A DNA stretch of 64,000 bases, from positions 37,602 to 101,601 of the forward strand of contig JACKOY010000014.1 of NCBI GenBank assembly GCA_024233935.1, in the 5' to 3' direction. Under the pieces are notes generated by a model. The model was not told the origin of the DNA. It searched no databases and saw only the letters and a list, made by a program, of their open reading frames with translations. This document shows, in pieces, positions 47,906 to 55,080 of this stretch (positions are counted from its first letter, which is position 1; every line of letters starts with the position of its first letter). This stretch comes from Spirochaetales bacterium (GTDB taxonomy: Bacteria; Spirochaetota; Leptospiria; Leptospirales; Leptonemataceae). Made by a program: the position numbers and the translations under genes.

Positions 47906-48330
47906 ATGGCTTTGTACCGTTTAACTAAGATGATCCGTTCTGACAAATTCCGTTACTATTCCACGCCGCCTGCCGACCTGCCTGCAACGGTTATGATAGG
48001 CCCGACGGCTTCAAAATCCGCGTTGCTGGAACAGTTTGCCGAGAAGCTGGCGTTCCCCGACTATTTCGACAAGAACTGGGATGCTCTAGTTGACCTATTG
48101 AGTGAACCTGACCTGGATCGATCTGCCCCCAATCAATCTCGTTCACTCTGGTTTACCCGGACATGCCCGGAGATCTCGTAGCCCAATACCTTGAGGTCCT
48201 CGACGCTGTCCTGAACCGCTATGAGGAGCATGGCGAGCATGAACGCCTGACGATTTGGTTCCCGGAGGATTGCCGGCGCCGGATTGAGCAGCTGGCGCTT
48301 CACTACAATTCGCAATATTTCCCCAACTAG
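47906..48330 (+). pseudogene. Barstar-family immunity gene, broken by two frame lesions
   Basis: Three successive frames together give a complete barstar-like protein. Frame 1 from ATG 47906 holds SALLEQFAEKLAFPDYFDKN plus WDALVDLLS. Frame 2 gives LTWIDLPPINLVHSGLPG. Frame 3 gives DLVAQYLEVLDAVLNRYEEH and ends with FPN and TAG at 48330. The first switch needs one extra base near 48104-48107. The second is a 10-base near-repeat CCCGGACATG placed before CCCGGAGATC (48156-48175). Removing these 11 bases leaves 138 codons. Barstar proteins bind and block barnase-type ribonucleases. No barnase gene is in view. As read, the gene is inactive. Confidence 0.7.
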
Positions 48331-48431
48331 CTGGAGCCAAACTGCGGGTCCTTCGTCGTCCGGCGGAGGTACATTTTGGCTTTTGCACAAGGCCCGACCG
48401 TTGATTATGCGAAGGGGCGGTTAGCGGCCGT

Positions 48432-48515
48432 TCAGCGTGCTGCCATTTCTCGGAAGCGGCGGGTGGTGAGCAGGTCAGCAATCACCTGCAGCGCGTAGTC
48501 ACGATCTTTGGCCGC
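48432..48515 (-). pseudogene. C-terminal gene remnant next to repeat R1
   Basis: On the minus strand the end of a protein is readable up to the edge of repeat R1: ASAAKDRDYALQVIADLLTT then RRFREMAAR and a stop at 48432. Codon use fits the host. Upstream the frame runs into R1 and loses protein-like character. It looks like the tail of a gene that R1 truncated, or a chance helix-like frame. Bases 48331-48431 hold nothing else I can support. Confidence 0.3.
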
Positions 48516-48647
48516 GCTTGCAACAAATCTGCGGTGACCGGGCCACGGATGGCCCGGAACTGATTCCGCGCGACAACGAGCCCGGATGGCGAATTCTTCG
48601 CGCGGCGCCCGGGTTGCCAGGGGGCGGGCGGTCGCCCCCTGGCGTCT
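48516..48647 (+). repeat. GC-rich folded repeat R1
   Basis: It shares an identical opening with R2 at 50416 (GCTTGCAACAAATCTGCGGT and 13 further bases), then further blocks (CGCGCGACAACGAGCCCGGA; GGTCGCCCCCTGGCGTCTC). Three stems are visible in this copy: GGGCCA-TGGCCC, CCGCGCGA-TCGCGCGG and an 11-base GCCAGGGGGCG-CGCCCCCTGGC. No open reading frame is convincing. With R2 it brackets the toxin-tip and immunity genes. Confidence 0.75.
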
Positions 48648-48668
48648 CCCCAGAACGCGCGTTTCGGG

Positions 48669-49021
48669 ATGAGCTATCAGACCCAGTCGCAGGCGGAAGC
48701 GATTCGCCGGGAACGTCTGGCTTCGCTGGAAGCGGCCTGCGCCGCAGTTAGCGATTCGCTGAGTGAAAGCGAACGGGCCGAATACAAGACCGAAATCAAT
48801 CGATTGCAGAATCTGCTGGATTCGGACCGCGCGGGAAGGAGTGGGCAGCAAACACGGTACGGGAGTTGCTGGCACTTGAAGGGCTAACAGACAAACAGAG
48901 CACGATCCTCGAAGCGCTGGCCGACATGCTGCAACAGGCACCAATACCGCAGGTAGTGCTCGCTGAGGCAACACGCTTGAGGGTGATCATAAGGGATACA
49001 GATGGGCACATCTACAATTGA
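48669..49021 (+). pseudogene. Putative polymorphic-toxin C-terminal tip A, frameshifted
   Basis: Two frames join into one helical domain. Frame 1 runs from 48669 (SYQTQSQAEAIRRERLASLE, then SESERAEYKTEINRLQNLLD). The second frame, open from about 48770, continues with GFGPRGKEWAANTVRELLAL and EGLTDKQSTILEALADMLQQ. It ends IIRDTDGHIYN with a stop at 49019-49021. One base (modulo 3) is missing near 48815-48845. The last 20 bases overlap the ATG of the next gene (49002), as expected for a toxin followed by its immunity gene. There is no ribosome site or signal sequence, so it reads as an orphan tip. Toxin identity is inferred from architecture only. Confidence 0.45.
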
Positions 49022-49499
49022 TCTACCAGTGTTCTACTGTGCTGGTTGGTTTCGGGCGAAAAGGCGCGCCATTGATCCCTGGACTGAGGAGCGGGCCCGC
49101 AAAGCACATGACAAAGGTGAAGTGTACACCGCATTGGTCGGCGACCTATCCGAACCTTACTGTTTCCTGGAGGTGCACCTGGCATTGGGCTACGTAGGTG
49201 TCGGTTTTCTGGACGAAGGCAATCGGGAGTACTTGGGGCGCTCGTTTGCCCTACAGGCGTCGGGCCGCTTCTTTATGACCGAGGAGGATTTTCGGGCGTT
49301 CGATGGGACTACCGATCGGATCCTAAAGAACGATAGTTATGTCTACGAACCCTCAGGGCTTGTACGCATTCGGCGAACGAATGTTTCGGAGAACACGTTA
49401 GAGACTGCCGAGGCGCGTATTGACGTGGCGGACTTTTGGGAGGACCCACCCGGCATCGGCGACTATCATGGGTTTGCGAGGAAAGATCGGCGGGCTTGA
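49002..49499 (+). CDS. Candidate immunity protein (unknown family)
   Basis: 165 residues, ATG 49002 inside the end of tip A. The protein is soluble, acidic and mixed alpha/beta: TIDLPVFYCAGWFRAKRRAI, YTALVGDLSEPYCFLEVHLA, GYVGVGFLDEGNREYLGRSF and DFWEDPPGIGDYHGFAR. It has no signal peptide or membrane segment, as expected for an immunity protein that works in the cytoplasm. I do not recognise the family. Its position right behind a toxin-tip-like frame, with a 20-base overlap, is the main argument for the role. Confidence 0.5.
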   Translation: MGTSTIDLPVFYCAGWFRAKRRAIDPWTEERARKAHDKGEVYTALVGDLSEPYCFLEVHLALGYVGVGFLDEGNREYLGRSFALQASGRFFMTEEDFRAFDGTTDRILKNDSYVYEPSGLVRIRRTNVSENTLETAEARIDVADFWEDPPGIGDYHGFARKDRRA

Positions 49500-49524
49500 A
49501 ATGATTCAGACCAAACGAGACTGA

Positions 49525-49704
49525 CGACCAGAGTATTCCTCGACCCCGAAACCAGAGAAAGGCCCAGCGCACCTGAAGGCCGGCCGAAATGGCTTGCGGA
49601 GCCAGGAGATATACCAGCATTACAGGATGAAGGGGCTCCGCCTTGTCGAGCGACCGCCCGGGAGCGGCCGCTGGTATGACCTGGGACCCCAGGGTGGGAA
49701 TTGA
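49525..49704 (+). pseudogene. Putative toxin C-terminal tip B (no start)
   Basis: A frame opens after a stop at 49522-49524 and runs to TGA 49702-49704 without a start codon near its beginning. It reads RPEYSSTPKPEKGPAHLKAG, then RNGLRSQEIYQHYRMKGLRL and VERPPGSGRWYDLGPQGGN. A basic stretch followed by RWYDLGPQGGN and a stop is the kind of end seen on toxin tips. The next gene starts at the very next base (TGATTG), which implies translational coupling. An internal ATG (49627) could start only the last 25 residues. The toxin role is inferred. Confidence 0.4.
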
Positions 49705-50061
49705 TTGGAACTTGGGGAGATCAGGAAGCTTGCCGCCGACTGCGCAGCTCGTCTGGAAGCGATTGTAACGGTTGTAGTCGACTCCAAAGGTGAATTGCTC
49801 ATTCAGGAAGGCGATCCGAGAAGTTTGCCTCACGCTGGACTTTGGAATAAATTCTTCGGAAGCAAGGAAGCAATCTCAAGTCTCCGCAAGCAACTGCAGA
49901 AGTCCCTCCTTCCACAAACGTTTAGTCAGGGGGAGCTAATTCTTGGTCTGACCTTCCGACATAACCTGCTCTTTGGCTTTTTCTTTCGCAATAACGGGGA
50001 TTTCTTCGTGCACGTCGCTGAGCTTGAGGAGTGCGACAGGCTCGTCGCGGAGGCTATCTAG
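49705..50061 (+). CDS. Candidate immunity protein, roadblock/LC7-like
   Basis: 118 residues from TTG 49705, directly abutting the stop of tip B. The layout LEAIVTVVVDSKGELLIQEG, then a helix (SKEAISSLRKQLQKSLLPQT), then FSQGELILGLTFRHNLLFGF and FFVHVAELEECDRLVAEAI recalls roadblock/LC7-type alpha/beta domains. That match is by strand order, not by a firm motif. It is soluble, without signal peptide. A role as the immunity partner of tip B fits its position. An alternative is a small regulator unrelated to toxins. Confidence 0.45.
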   Translation: MELGEIRKLAADCAARLEAIVTVVVDSKGELLIQEGDPRSLPHAGLWNKFFGSKEAISSLRKQLQKSLLPQTFSQGELILGLTFRHNLLFGFFFRNNGDFFVHVAELEECDRLVAEAI

Positions 50062-50077
50062 TGGAGCAACCGCGTGA

Positions 50078-50182
50078 ATAGTACACCTCTCCGAGAGCGC
50101 GCGCTTGCCCGCAGCGCGTCACGTGATCATTGTGGTGGATGACGGGAACAACATCGTTACAGCTTTCCCGATCGCTCCGTGA
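50078..50182 (+). pseudogene. Putative toxin C-terminal tip C (short)
   Basis: A 34-residue frame after a stop at 50075-50077: HLSESARLPAARHVIIVVDD then GNNIVTAFPIAP and TGA 50180-50182. The end, VVDxxNxIVTAFP, closely resembles the C-terminal strand found at the end of many secreted RNase-type toxin tips (VVIDPxTGxIVTAYP pattern in CdiA and related toxins, recalled from family knowledge). It has no start codon and is only the extreme tail, so it cannot be functional as it stands. The next frame with a strong ribosome site starts at 50231. Confidence 0.45.
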
Positions 50183-50230
50183 AGCATGCATTCGATTGAA
50201 TAAATATGTCCTGTCTGCAAAGGAGGGAGC

Positions 50231-50437
50231 GTGGGTTTTTCCCGCTGGGAGGACAGGATTGAAGTACAGAGCTGGCTATGGACGAATGGAATGAGCGCCG
50301 GCGCAACCGTGATGCATGAAAAGCTTTCGCGCGAGCTGCCGGACAGCGCCGCGGTGTTGCGCGCGAAAGGCTCGAATCTCGCCTGCATTAGTAGCGCCTC
50401 GATGGTAGGTCACCCGCTTGCAACAAATCTGCGGTGA
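50231..50437 (+). CDS. Small open frame with strong ribosome site
   Basis: 68 residues from GTG 50231, preceded by an excellent AAAGGAGGGAGC site. It reads VGFSRWEDRIEVQSWLWTNG, then AGATVMHEKLSRELPDSAAV, and runs into repeat R2, whose opening bases supply its last seven codons and stop at 50437. The insertion of R2 has therefore probably cut off the true end. As the gene behind tip C it could be a truncated immunity gene. I recognise no family. Bases 50183-50230 and 50683-50753 hold nothing else clear. Confidence 0.4.
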   Translation: MGFSRWEDRIEVQSWLWTNGMSAGATVMHEKLSRELPDSAAVLRAKGSNLACISSASMVGHPLATNLR

Positions 50438-50682
50438 CCGGGCCACGGACGGGACGGCCCGGAACTGAGCCCGCGCGACAACGAGCCCGGATGGCGAGTT
50501 CTTCTGGTGGCGCAATCTTACGCTCGCTCCCGGGTGGTCGCGGGCGGGGGTTCAAATGTGTGCCCGAAGCAAACATTTGGGGTTGCCAGGGCAAACTGCG
50601 AGCGCAGGCGAGCAGTTTGAACTGCTGGCGCGACTCATAGGGAGCGCCAGCCTACTGCAGGCGGTCGCCCCCTGGCGTCTCT
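50416..50682 (+). repeat. GC-rich folded repeat R2 (longer copy)
   Basis: It begins with the same 33 bases as R1 and ends with the same GGTCGCCCCCTGGCGTCTC block, but carries an internal expansion of about 130 bases. The expansion adds three perfect hairpins: CAAATGT-ACATTTG (50553/50573), CAAACTGC-GCAGTTTG (50592/50612) and GCTGGCGC-GCGCCAGC (50624/50644). The last two are enclosed by an outer stem GCCAGGG (50585)-CCCTGGC (50670). The result resembles a branched RNA or a single-strand-folding DNA element rather than a gene. Confidence 0.7.
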
Positions 50683-50753
50683 TGCTTGCTCTGGCGGCCT
50701 GTCAAAAAAGCATGTCCCCGGGGCGCCGGTAGTAGCGCCCGCAAGGAACCACC

Positions 50754-51992
50754 ATGGTGCAAATCAGCGCATTTCGAGGATTGCGACCTGACCCCGCCAT
50801 CGCCGCGGAACTGGTCAGCGTTCCCTACGACGTCGTCGACCGCGAGGAAGCGCGGGCTATGGCTGCCGAACGCGCGGCCTGTTTTCTACGCATTGTACGC
50901 TCCGACCTTGAGTTTCCCGACGAACAGGACGCCTACGCCAATCTGATCTACGAACGCGCGCGCGAAAACCTGGAGAAGTTCCGCAAGAACGGATGGCTGC
51001 TGCGCGAAGAAAGCGAAAGCCTTTACGTGTACCGCCTCAATATGGGATCGCACCAGCAGACCGGACTTGTGGCCGGTTCTGCGATCGAAGACTATCGCAC
51101 CGACAAAATTAAGAAGCACGAATTTACGCGCCCCGATAAAGAAAAGGATCGCACGCGCCACATCGACGTGTTGGGCGCGAACACGGGCCCGGTATTTCTA
51201 TTGTACAACTCCGCCAGCGATCCGAAAATCGCGGCCACCCTCGATGGCTTTGCCGACGCCAGCACCCCGCTTTACGATCTATCGTTCGACGACGGCGTCC
51301 GTCACCGACTCTACCGCATTGCCCCGGACCGACCGGAGTTTACACAGTTGCTGGCCGCCTTCCAGGCGCTCCCGGCGACCTACATTGCCGACGGTCACCA
51401 CCGGGCCGCAAGCGCCTTCACAAACGGTCAGAAACGCATCGCGGACGGTCGTGGCGACGGGCCGCACCAGTTCTTTTTGTCTGTGATCTTTCCCGACAAC
51501 CAGCTACGGATCCTACCCTACAATCGTGTGGTTCAGGACTTAAACGGTCTCTCGGTCGATGGCTTTCTTGCAAAGGTGCGCGATCGTTTTGATCTGAGTT
51601 CCGGAGCCCGGGCGCCCGGCGCACGATCCTGGAACATGTACCTGGACGGCCAGTGGTATCACATGCAGGCCCGCGATTCGATGTATGCCAACGCGGACGA
51701 AATTGGGGCGCTCGCAGTCAGCGTTTTGCAAAAAGAATTGCTTCAGCCGACCCTTGCGATTGAAGACCCGCGCACCTCGGAACGTATCGCCTTTGTGGGC
51801 GGAATCCGGGGAGATAAAGAACTGGAACGTCTGGTAAACTCGGGTCGTTTTGCAGTTGCTTTCAGCATGCCGCCGGTCACTCCCCAGGAGCTCACCCGCG
51901 TGGCCGACGCCGGCAAGGTCATGCCGCCTAAGTCCACCTGGTTTGAACCGAAGCTGCGGTCCGGTTTTGTGGTGCACCTGCTCGACGAATAG
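50754..51992 (+). CDS. DUF1015 family protein
   Basis: 412 residues. Family signature at the start (ISAFRGLRPDPAIAAELVSV, PYDVVDREEARAM), then RPDKEKDRTRHIDVLGANTG, the TYIADGHHRAASAF segment with conserved His, and LPYNRVVQDLNGLS. The C-terminus has MPPKSTWFEPKLRSGFVVHL. Proteins of this family are cytoplasmic and often sit near serine or kinase-type metabolism genes; the activity is not established. AAGGAA before the ATG is a fair ribosome site. The gene marks the return to ordinary chromosome after the accessory segment. Confidence 0.9.
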   Translation: MVQISAFRGLRPDPAIAAELVSVPYDVVDREEARAMAAERAACFLRIVRSDLEFPDEQDAYANLIYERARENLEKFRKNGWLLREESESLYVYRLNMGSHQQTGLVAGSAIEDYRTDKIKKHEFTRPDKEKDRTRHIDVLGANTGPVFLLYNSASDPKIAATLDGFADASTPLYDLSFDDGVRHRLYRIAPDRPEFTQLLAAFQALPATYIADGHHRAASAFTNGQKRIADGRGDGPHQFFLSVIFPDNQLRILPYNRVVQDLNGLSVDGFLAKVRDRFDLSSGARAPGARSWNMYLDGQWYHMQARDSMYANADEIGALAVSVLQKELLQPTLAIEDPRTSERIAFVGGIRGDKELERLVNSGRFAVAFSMPPVTPQELTRVADAGKVMPPKSTWFEPKLRSGFVVHLLDE

Positions 51993-52117
51993 GACTACGG
52001 CCTGGCATCCGGCCTCGCTCCTGCGCAGGCCGGTGAACACTTTTTTGTTCGCACGATAGCGCGTCCCTGGCTGCCAGCAGGCCACGAAACAGGAACGGGG
52101 CTTCGGCCGCTGACAAA

Positions 52118-52771
52118 TCAGAGCGCGCGTTTGCGATCGCCGGCCACGTGCAAAAGAAACGCGGCCGCGCTCAAATGAAAGGCGATGAGCCACACAAAGA
52201 ACGCCATTCGCAGACCCGGGAAGTAAAGCGCCGGCAGCACCAGAAGTCCCAGGCCGCCCATCAGAGAAAACAGGCGACCACTCCAGGCCCGGCGCGAAAT
52301 GCCGCCGAATACCAGAAGCGCCGGCAAGAACACGGCCAGCAGGCTGAACTCAAAACTCGTCTTCCATTGCAGGGCCTGGGCCACATCGGGCAGACCGCCA
52401 ATTTGCAGGTTTTGCACCAAACTCCAGCGCATAGAATTTTCGAATAGATCGAGAAAGACGCCGAGAAGGCCCAGCACCATCAGCACAATTCCGAAACTGC
52501 GACTGCGCTTGCGCACGGCTCCTAATCCAAGGGCGACCCACATCAATCCCTGGCCCACCAGGTAGATGCCGTCGGCGGCCAGGTTGCGTTTCACGTAGAG
52601 TACGTACTGTTGCATATCGGCCGCTTCCAGCGGTAGGCGACCGGTCAGAACCTCGAAGTGCTCCTGGCCGGCGGCCCCGGGCCGCGGAATGAACGCCATG
52701 GTGATCAGCATCAGAACCGCGATCAGGGCGCCGGTGGCGCCGGCAGCCGGCAATCGCCGCAGGCTGCTCAA
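52118..52771 (-). CDS. Five- to six-helix membrane protein
   Basis: 217 residues from TTG 52771, which overlaps the ppk stop (TTGA). Hydrophobic helices include GATGALIAVLMLITMAFIP, GLMWVALGLGAVRK, FGIVLMVLGLLGVFLDLF, FEFSLLAVFLPALLVFGG and MAFFVWLIAFHLSAAAFLLH. The layout recalls DUF4386-type or similar predicted membrane proteins. Function unknown. Coupling with ppk suggests it is made together with polyphosphate kinase. Bases 51993-52117 upstream of its stop hold nothing recognisable. Confidence 0.6.
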   Translation of the reverse strand: MSSLRRLPAAGATGALIAVLMLITMAFIPRPGAAGQEHFEVLTGRLPLEAADMQQYVLYVKRNLAADGIYLVGQGLMWVALGLGAVRKRSRSFGIVLMVLGLLGVFLDLFENSMRWSLVQNLQIGGLPDVAQALQWKTSFEFSLLAVFLPALLVFGGISRRAWSGRLFSLMGGLGLLVLPALYFPGLRMAFFVWLIAFHLSAAAFLLHVAGDRKRAL

Positions 52772-55050
52772 GCGCCCACCTCGACTTCGTCGCGGTCTTC
52801 TTCATCGGGGCGGGCCGGGACACCGCTTCCACTACCGGTCTCCGGATTCGCGAGCGGCTGAAAGACGGTCTTGCGCGCAGTCTGACGCACTTTTTCGCTT
52901 TCTTTGCTTTCCTGGATGGCTTCCTCGCGATAGAACCGCTGGGACGAAAAACGGGTTTCGTTTTGCCGCGGTTTGATGCGTTCGTAAGTGCCGTCGGAAT
53001 GCAGGCGGCGCCGGTTGTGGTTGTCACGCTGAATCGCATCCAGAATGCCAATGATACGCTGGATGTTGTCCGCATCTTCGACCGGAAAGAGGATCTCCAC
53101 CCGACGGTTCAAATTGCGTGGCATCCAGTCCGCCGAAGAAAGATAGACCCTGGGTTGTCCGCCGTTCTCAAAGTAATATACGCGACTGTGTTCGAGAAAG
53201 CGCCCCACGATAGAATCCACCGTGATGTTTTCGCTGACCCCGGGCACTCCAGGACGCAGACAGCAGATTCCGCGCACATTCAACTCAATGGGAACGCCCG
53301 CCCGGGAGGCCTTGTAGAGCAGCAATATCATGTCGGGATCGACAAGGCTATTCATCTTCAGTCGAATGCGGGCTGTCTTTCCGGCCTTTGCATTTTTGAT
53401 TTCGCGGTTTACCAGGCGGGTCAGAGTTTCCCGCAGATTCAAAGGCGCTGCTGCAATCTTCTTAAAGCGGGGGAGGGCGGCATAACCGGTCAGCGAATGA
53501 AACAGATTCGTGACGTCGTTGTTGATCTGCGGGTCGGCCGTGAAAACGGCGAGGTCGGTATAAAGACGCGCCGTTACGGGATTGTAGTTTCCGGTCGCGA
53601 GATGGCAATATGCTTTCACGCCATCGTTCTCGCGTCGCACGAATTGCAGCATCTTGCCGTGGATCTTCAGGCCCACCAGGCCGTACACGACGTGGATGCC
53701 ATGTTTTTCCATTTCTCGCGCCCAGGTGATGTTGCGCTCTTCGTCAAAGCGCGCCTTTAGTTCCACCAGGGCGGTTACCTGCTTTCCGCCTTCGGCCGCC
53801 TCAATAAGCGACTTCACGATCGGGCTGTCCCGACCGGTTCGATACAGGGTTTGTTTGATGGCCAGCACCTTGGGATCGTGGGCGGCGAACTGCAGGGTCT
53901 CGACCACAGTCTGAAACGAATCGTAGGGATGGTGAAACAGGCGTTCTTTCTTGCGAATGGCGGAAAAAATCTTTTCGGGTTTCTCGATCGGCAACGCGTT
54001 TCTGGGGATGAAGTCCTTGTCCCGCAGTGCTTCATTTTCGGGCACGGCGCCGTACAGTTCCATCAAATCCTGCAGGTTGAGCATGCCCTTGCGTTCGTAG
54101 CATTCGTATTCTTCGAGGTCCAGTTCCGCCCGCAGGAAATCCCGGATGCCTTCCGGCATGCCCTTGCGATAGGTCAACGACACCGCCTCTCCCCAGCGAC
54201 GGTTCTTCAGCTCGTTCTCAATGGTCGACAGCAGATTGTCCGAGACAACTTCGTCGATGGCGATGTCACTATTCCGGATAATGTTAAAACCGTGAATGGC
54301 CTTGATCGATGTTCCAGAAAAGAGATCATCGATGTGCATCTTGATCACTTCTTCGAGCGGCAGGAAGCGGTGCGGTTCTTTACGGCCCTTGCGGGGAGGC
54401 AGTTTCAGGAAGCGCGGCAGCACCCCCGGCACTTCGACTATGGCGTAGGCTTCCTGATTGCGACTGCGCACAGTCTTGCGCCGCAGCACAATCGCCAGAT
54501 AAAGACCGTCATTCGTGATGTGCGGGAACGGATGCCCGGGGTCGATCGCCATCGGTGTCAGAACCCGAAACACATCTTTTTGAAAGTATTCCATCACGAA
54601 CTTCTTTTCGCGGGGTTCCAGATTCTTGAAACTCTCGAGGATCGTGATGTTGTGGGATTCCAGACCATGCAGGACTTCCCGCAGATTGCGGTACATCTGC
54701 TCCTCCTGCACGTGGGTGATGCGCGCGATCTCGTGCAGGGTTTCGAGCGGTGTGCGCCCATCCATCTGGATCTCTTTGATCTGGGAAGCGACCAGTTGCT
54801 TCAGGCCGGCAACCCGGACCATGAAGAACTCAACCATGTTGGACTCAAAAATAGCGATGAACTTCAGGCGCTCCAGAAGCGGATTGTCCTTGCGGGCCGC
54901 TTCTTCGAGCACCCGCGCGTTGAACTGCAGCCAGGAAAGCTCCCGGTTAAAGAACAGTTCATGATTCGTGCGGGAGAGGCTGTGCTGGCCCTGGGATCGG
55001 GCGCGGGCCTTTTTTGCCCGGGGCTTTTTGGCGGTTTGACTGCGGGCCAT
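52768..55050 (-). CDS. ppk1: Polyphosphate kinase 1
   Basis: 760 residues from ATG 55050; TTG 55062 is 4 codons further out. PPK1 builds polyphosphate from ATP. The N-terminal domain is opened by FFNRELSWLQFNARVLEEA. The phospho-His region is intact in GLKIHGKMLQFVRREN. CHLATGNYNPVTARLYTDLA and YLSSADWMPRNLNRRVEILF carry further active-site residues. A basic N-terminal leader (KKPRAKKARARS) and a tail of about 60 residues beyond the usual end make it longer than the usual 690. It overlaps the membrane gene downstream and lies 30 bases after the next gene upstream. Confidence 0.93.
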   Translation of the reverse strand: MARSQTAKKPRAKKARARSQGQHSLSRTNHELFFNRELSWLQFNARVLEEAARKDNPLLERLKFIAIFESNMVEFFMVRVAGLKQLVASQIKEIQMDGRTPLETLHEIARITHVQEEQMYRNLREVLHGLESHNITILESFKNLEPREKKFVMEYFQKDVFRVLTPMAIDPGHPFPHITNDGLYLAIVLRRKTVRSRNQEAYAIVEVPGVLPRFLKLPPRKGRKEPHRFLPLEEVIKMHIDDLFSGTSIKAIHGFNIIRNSDIAIDEVVSDNLLSTIENELKNRRWGEAVSLTYRKGMPEGIRDFLRAELDLEEYECYERKGMLNLQDLMELYGAVPENEALRDKDFIPRNALPIEKPEKIFSAIRKKERLFHHPYDSFQTVVETLQFAAHDPKVLAIKQTLYRTGRDSPIVKSLIEAAEGGKQVTALVELKARFDEERNITWAREMEKHGIHVVYGLVGLKIHGKMLQFVRRENDGVKAYCHLATGNYNPVTARLYTDLAVFTADPQINNDVTNLFHSLTGYAALPRFKKIAAAPLNLRETLTRLVNREIKNAKAGKTARIRLKMNSLVDPDMILLLYKASRAGVPIELNVRGICCLRPGVPGVSENITVDSIVGRFLEHSRVYYFENGGQPRVYLSSADWMPRNLNRRVEILFPVEDADNIQRIIGILDAIQRDNHNRRRLHSDGTYERIKPRQNETRFSSQRFYREEAIQESKESEKVRQTARKTVFQPLANPETGSGSGVPARPDEEDRDEVEVGA

Positions 55051-55080
55051 GGTCCAGTACAACGTACCGGGGCAGCCCGG

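Noticed and set aside
49309..49833. 174-residue minus-strand frame in the accessory segment
   Set aside because: It is antisense to the 49002 and 49705 genes, has no ribosome site, and its composition looks like an antisense shadow.
48516..50682. Repeats R1/R2 as integron attC sites
   Set aside because: They fold strongly and bracket small genes, but I find no RYYYAAC/GTTRRRY core pair at matching positions and no integron integrase in the window.
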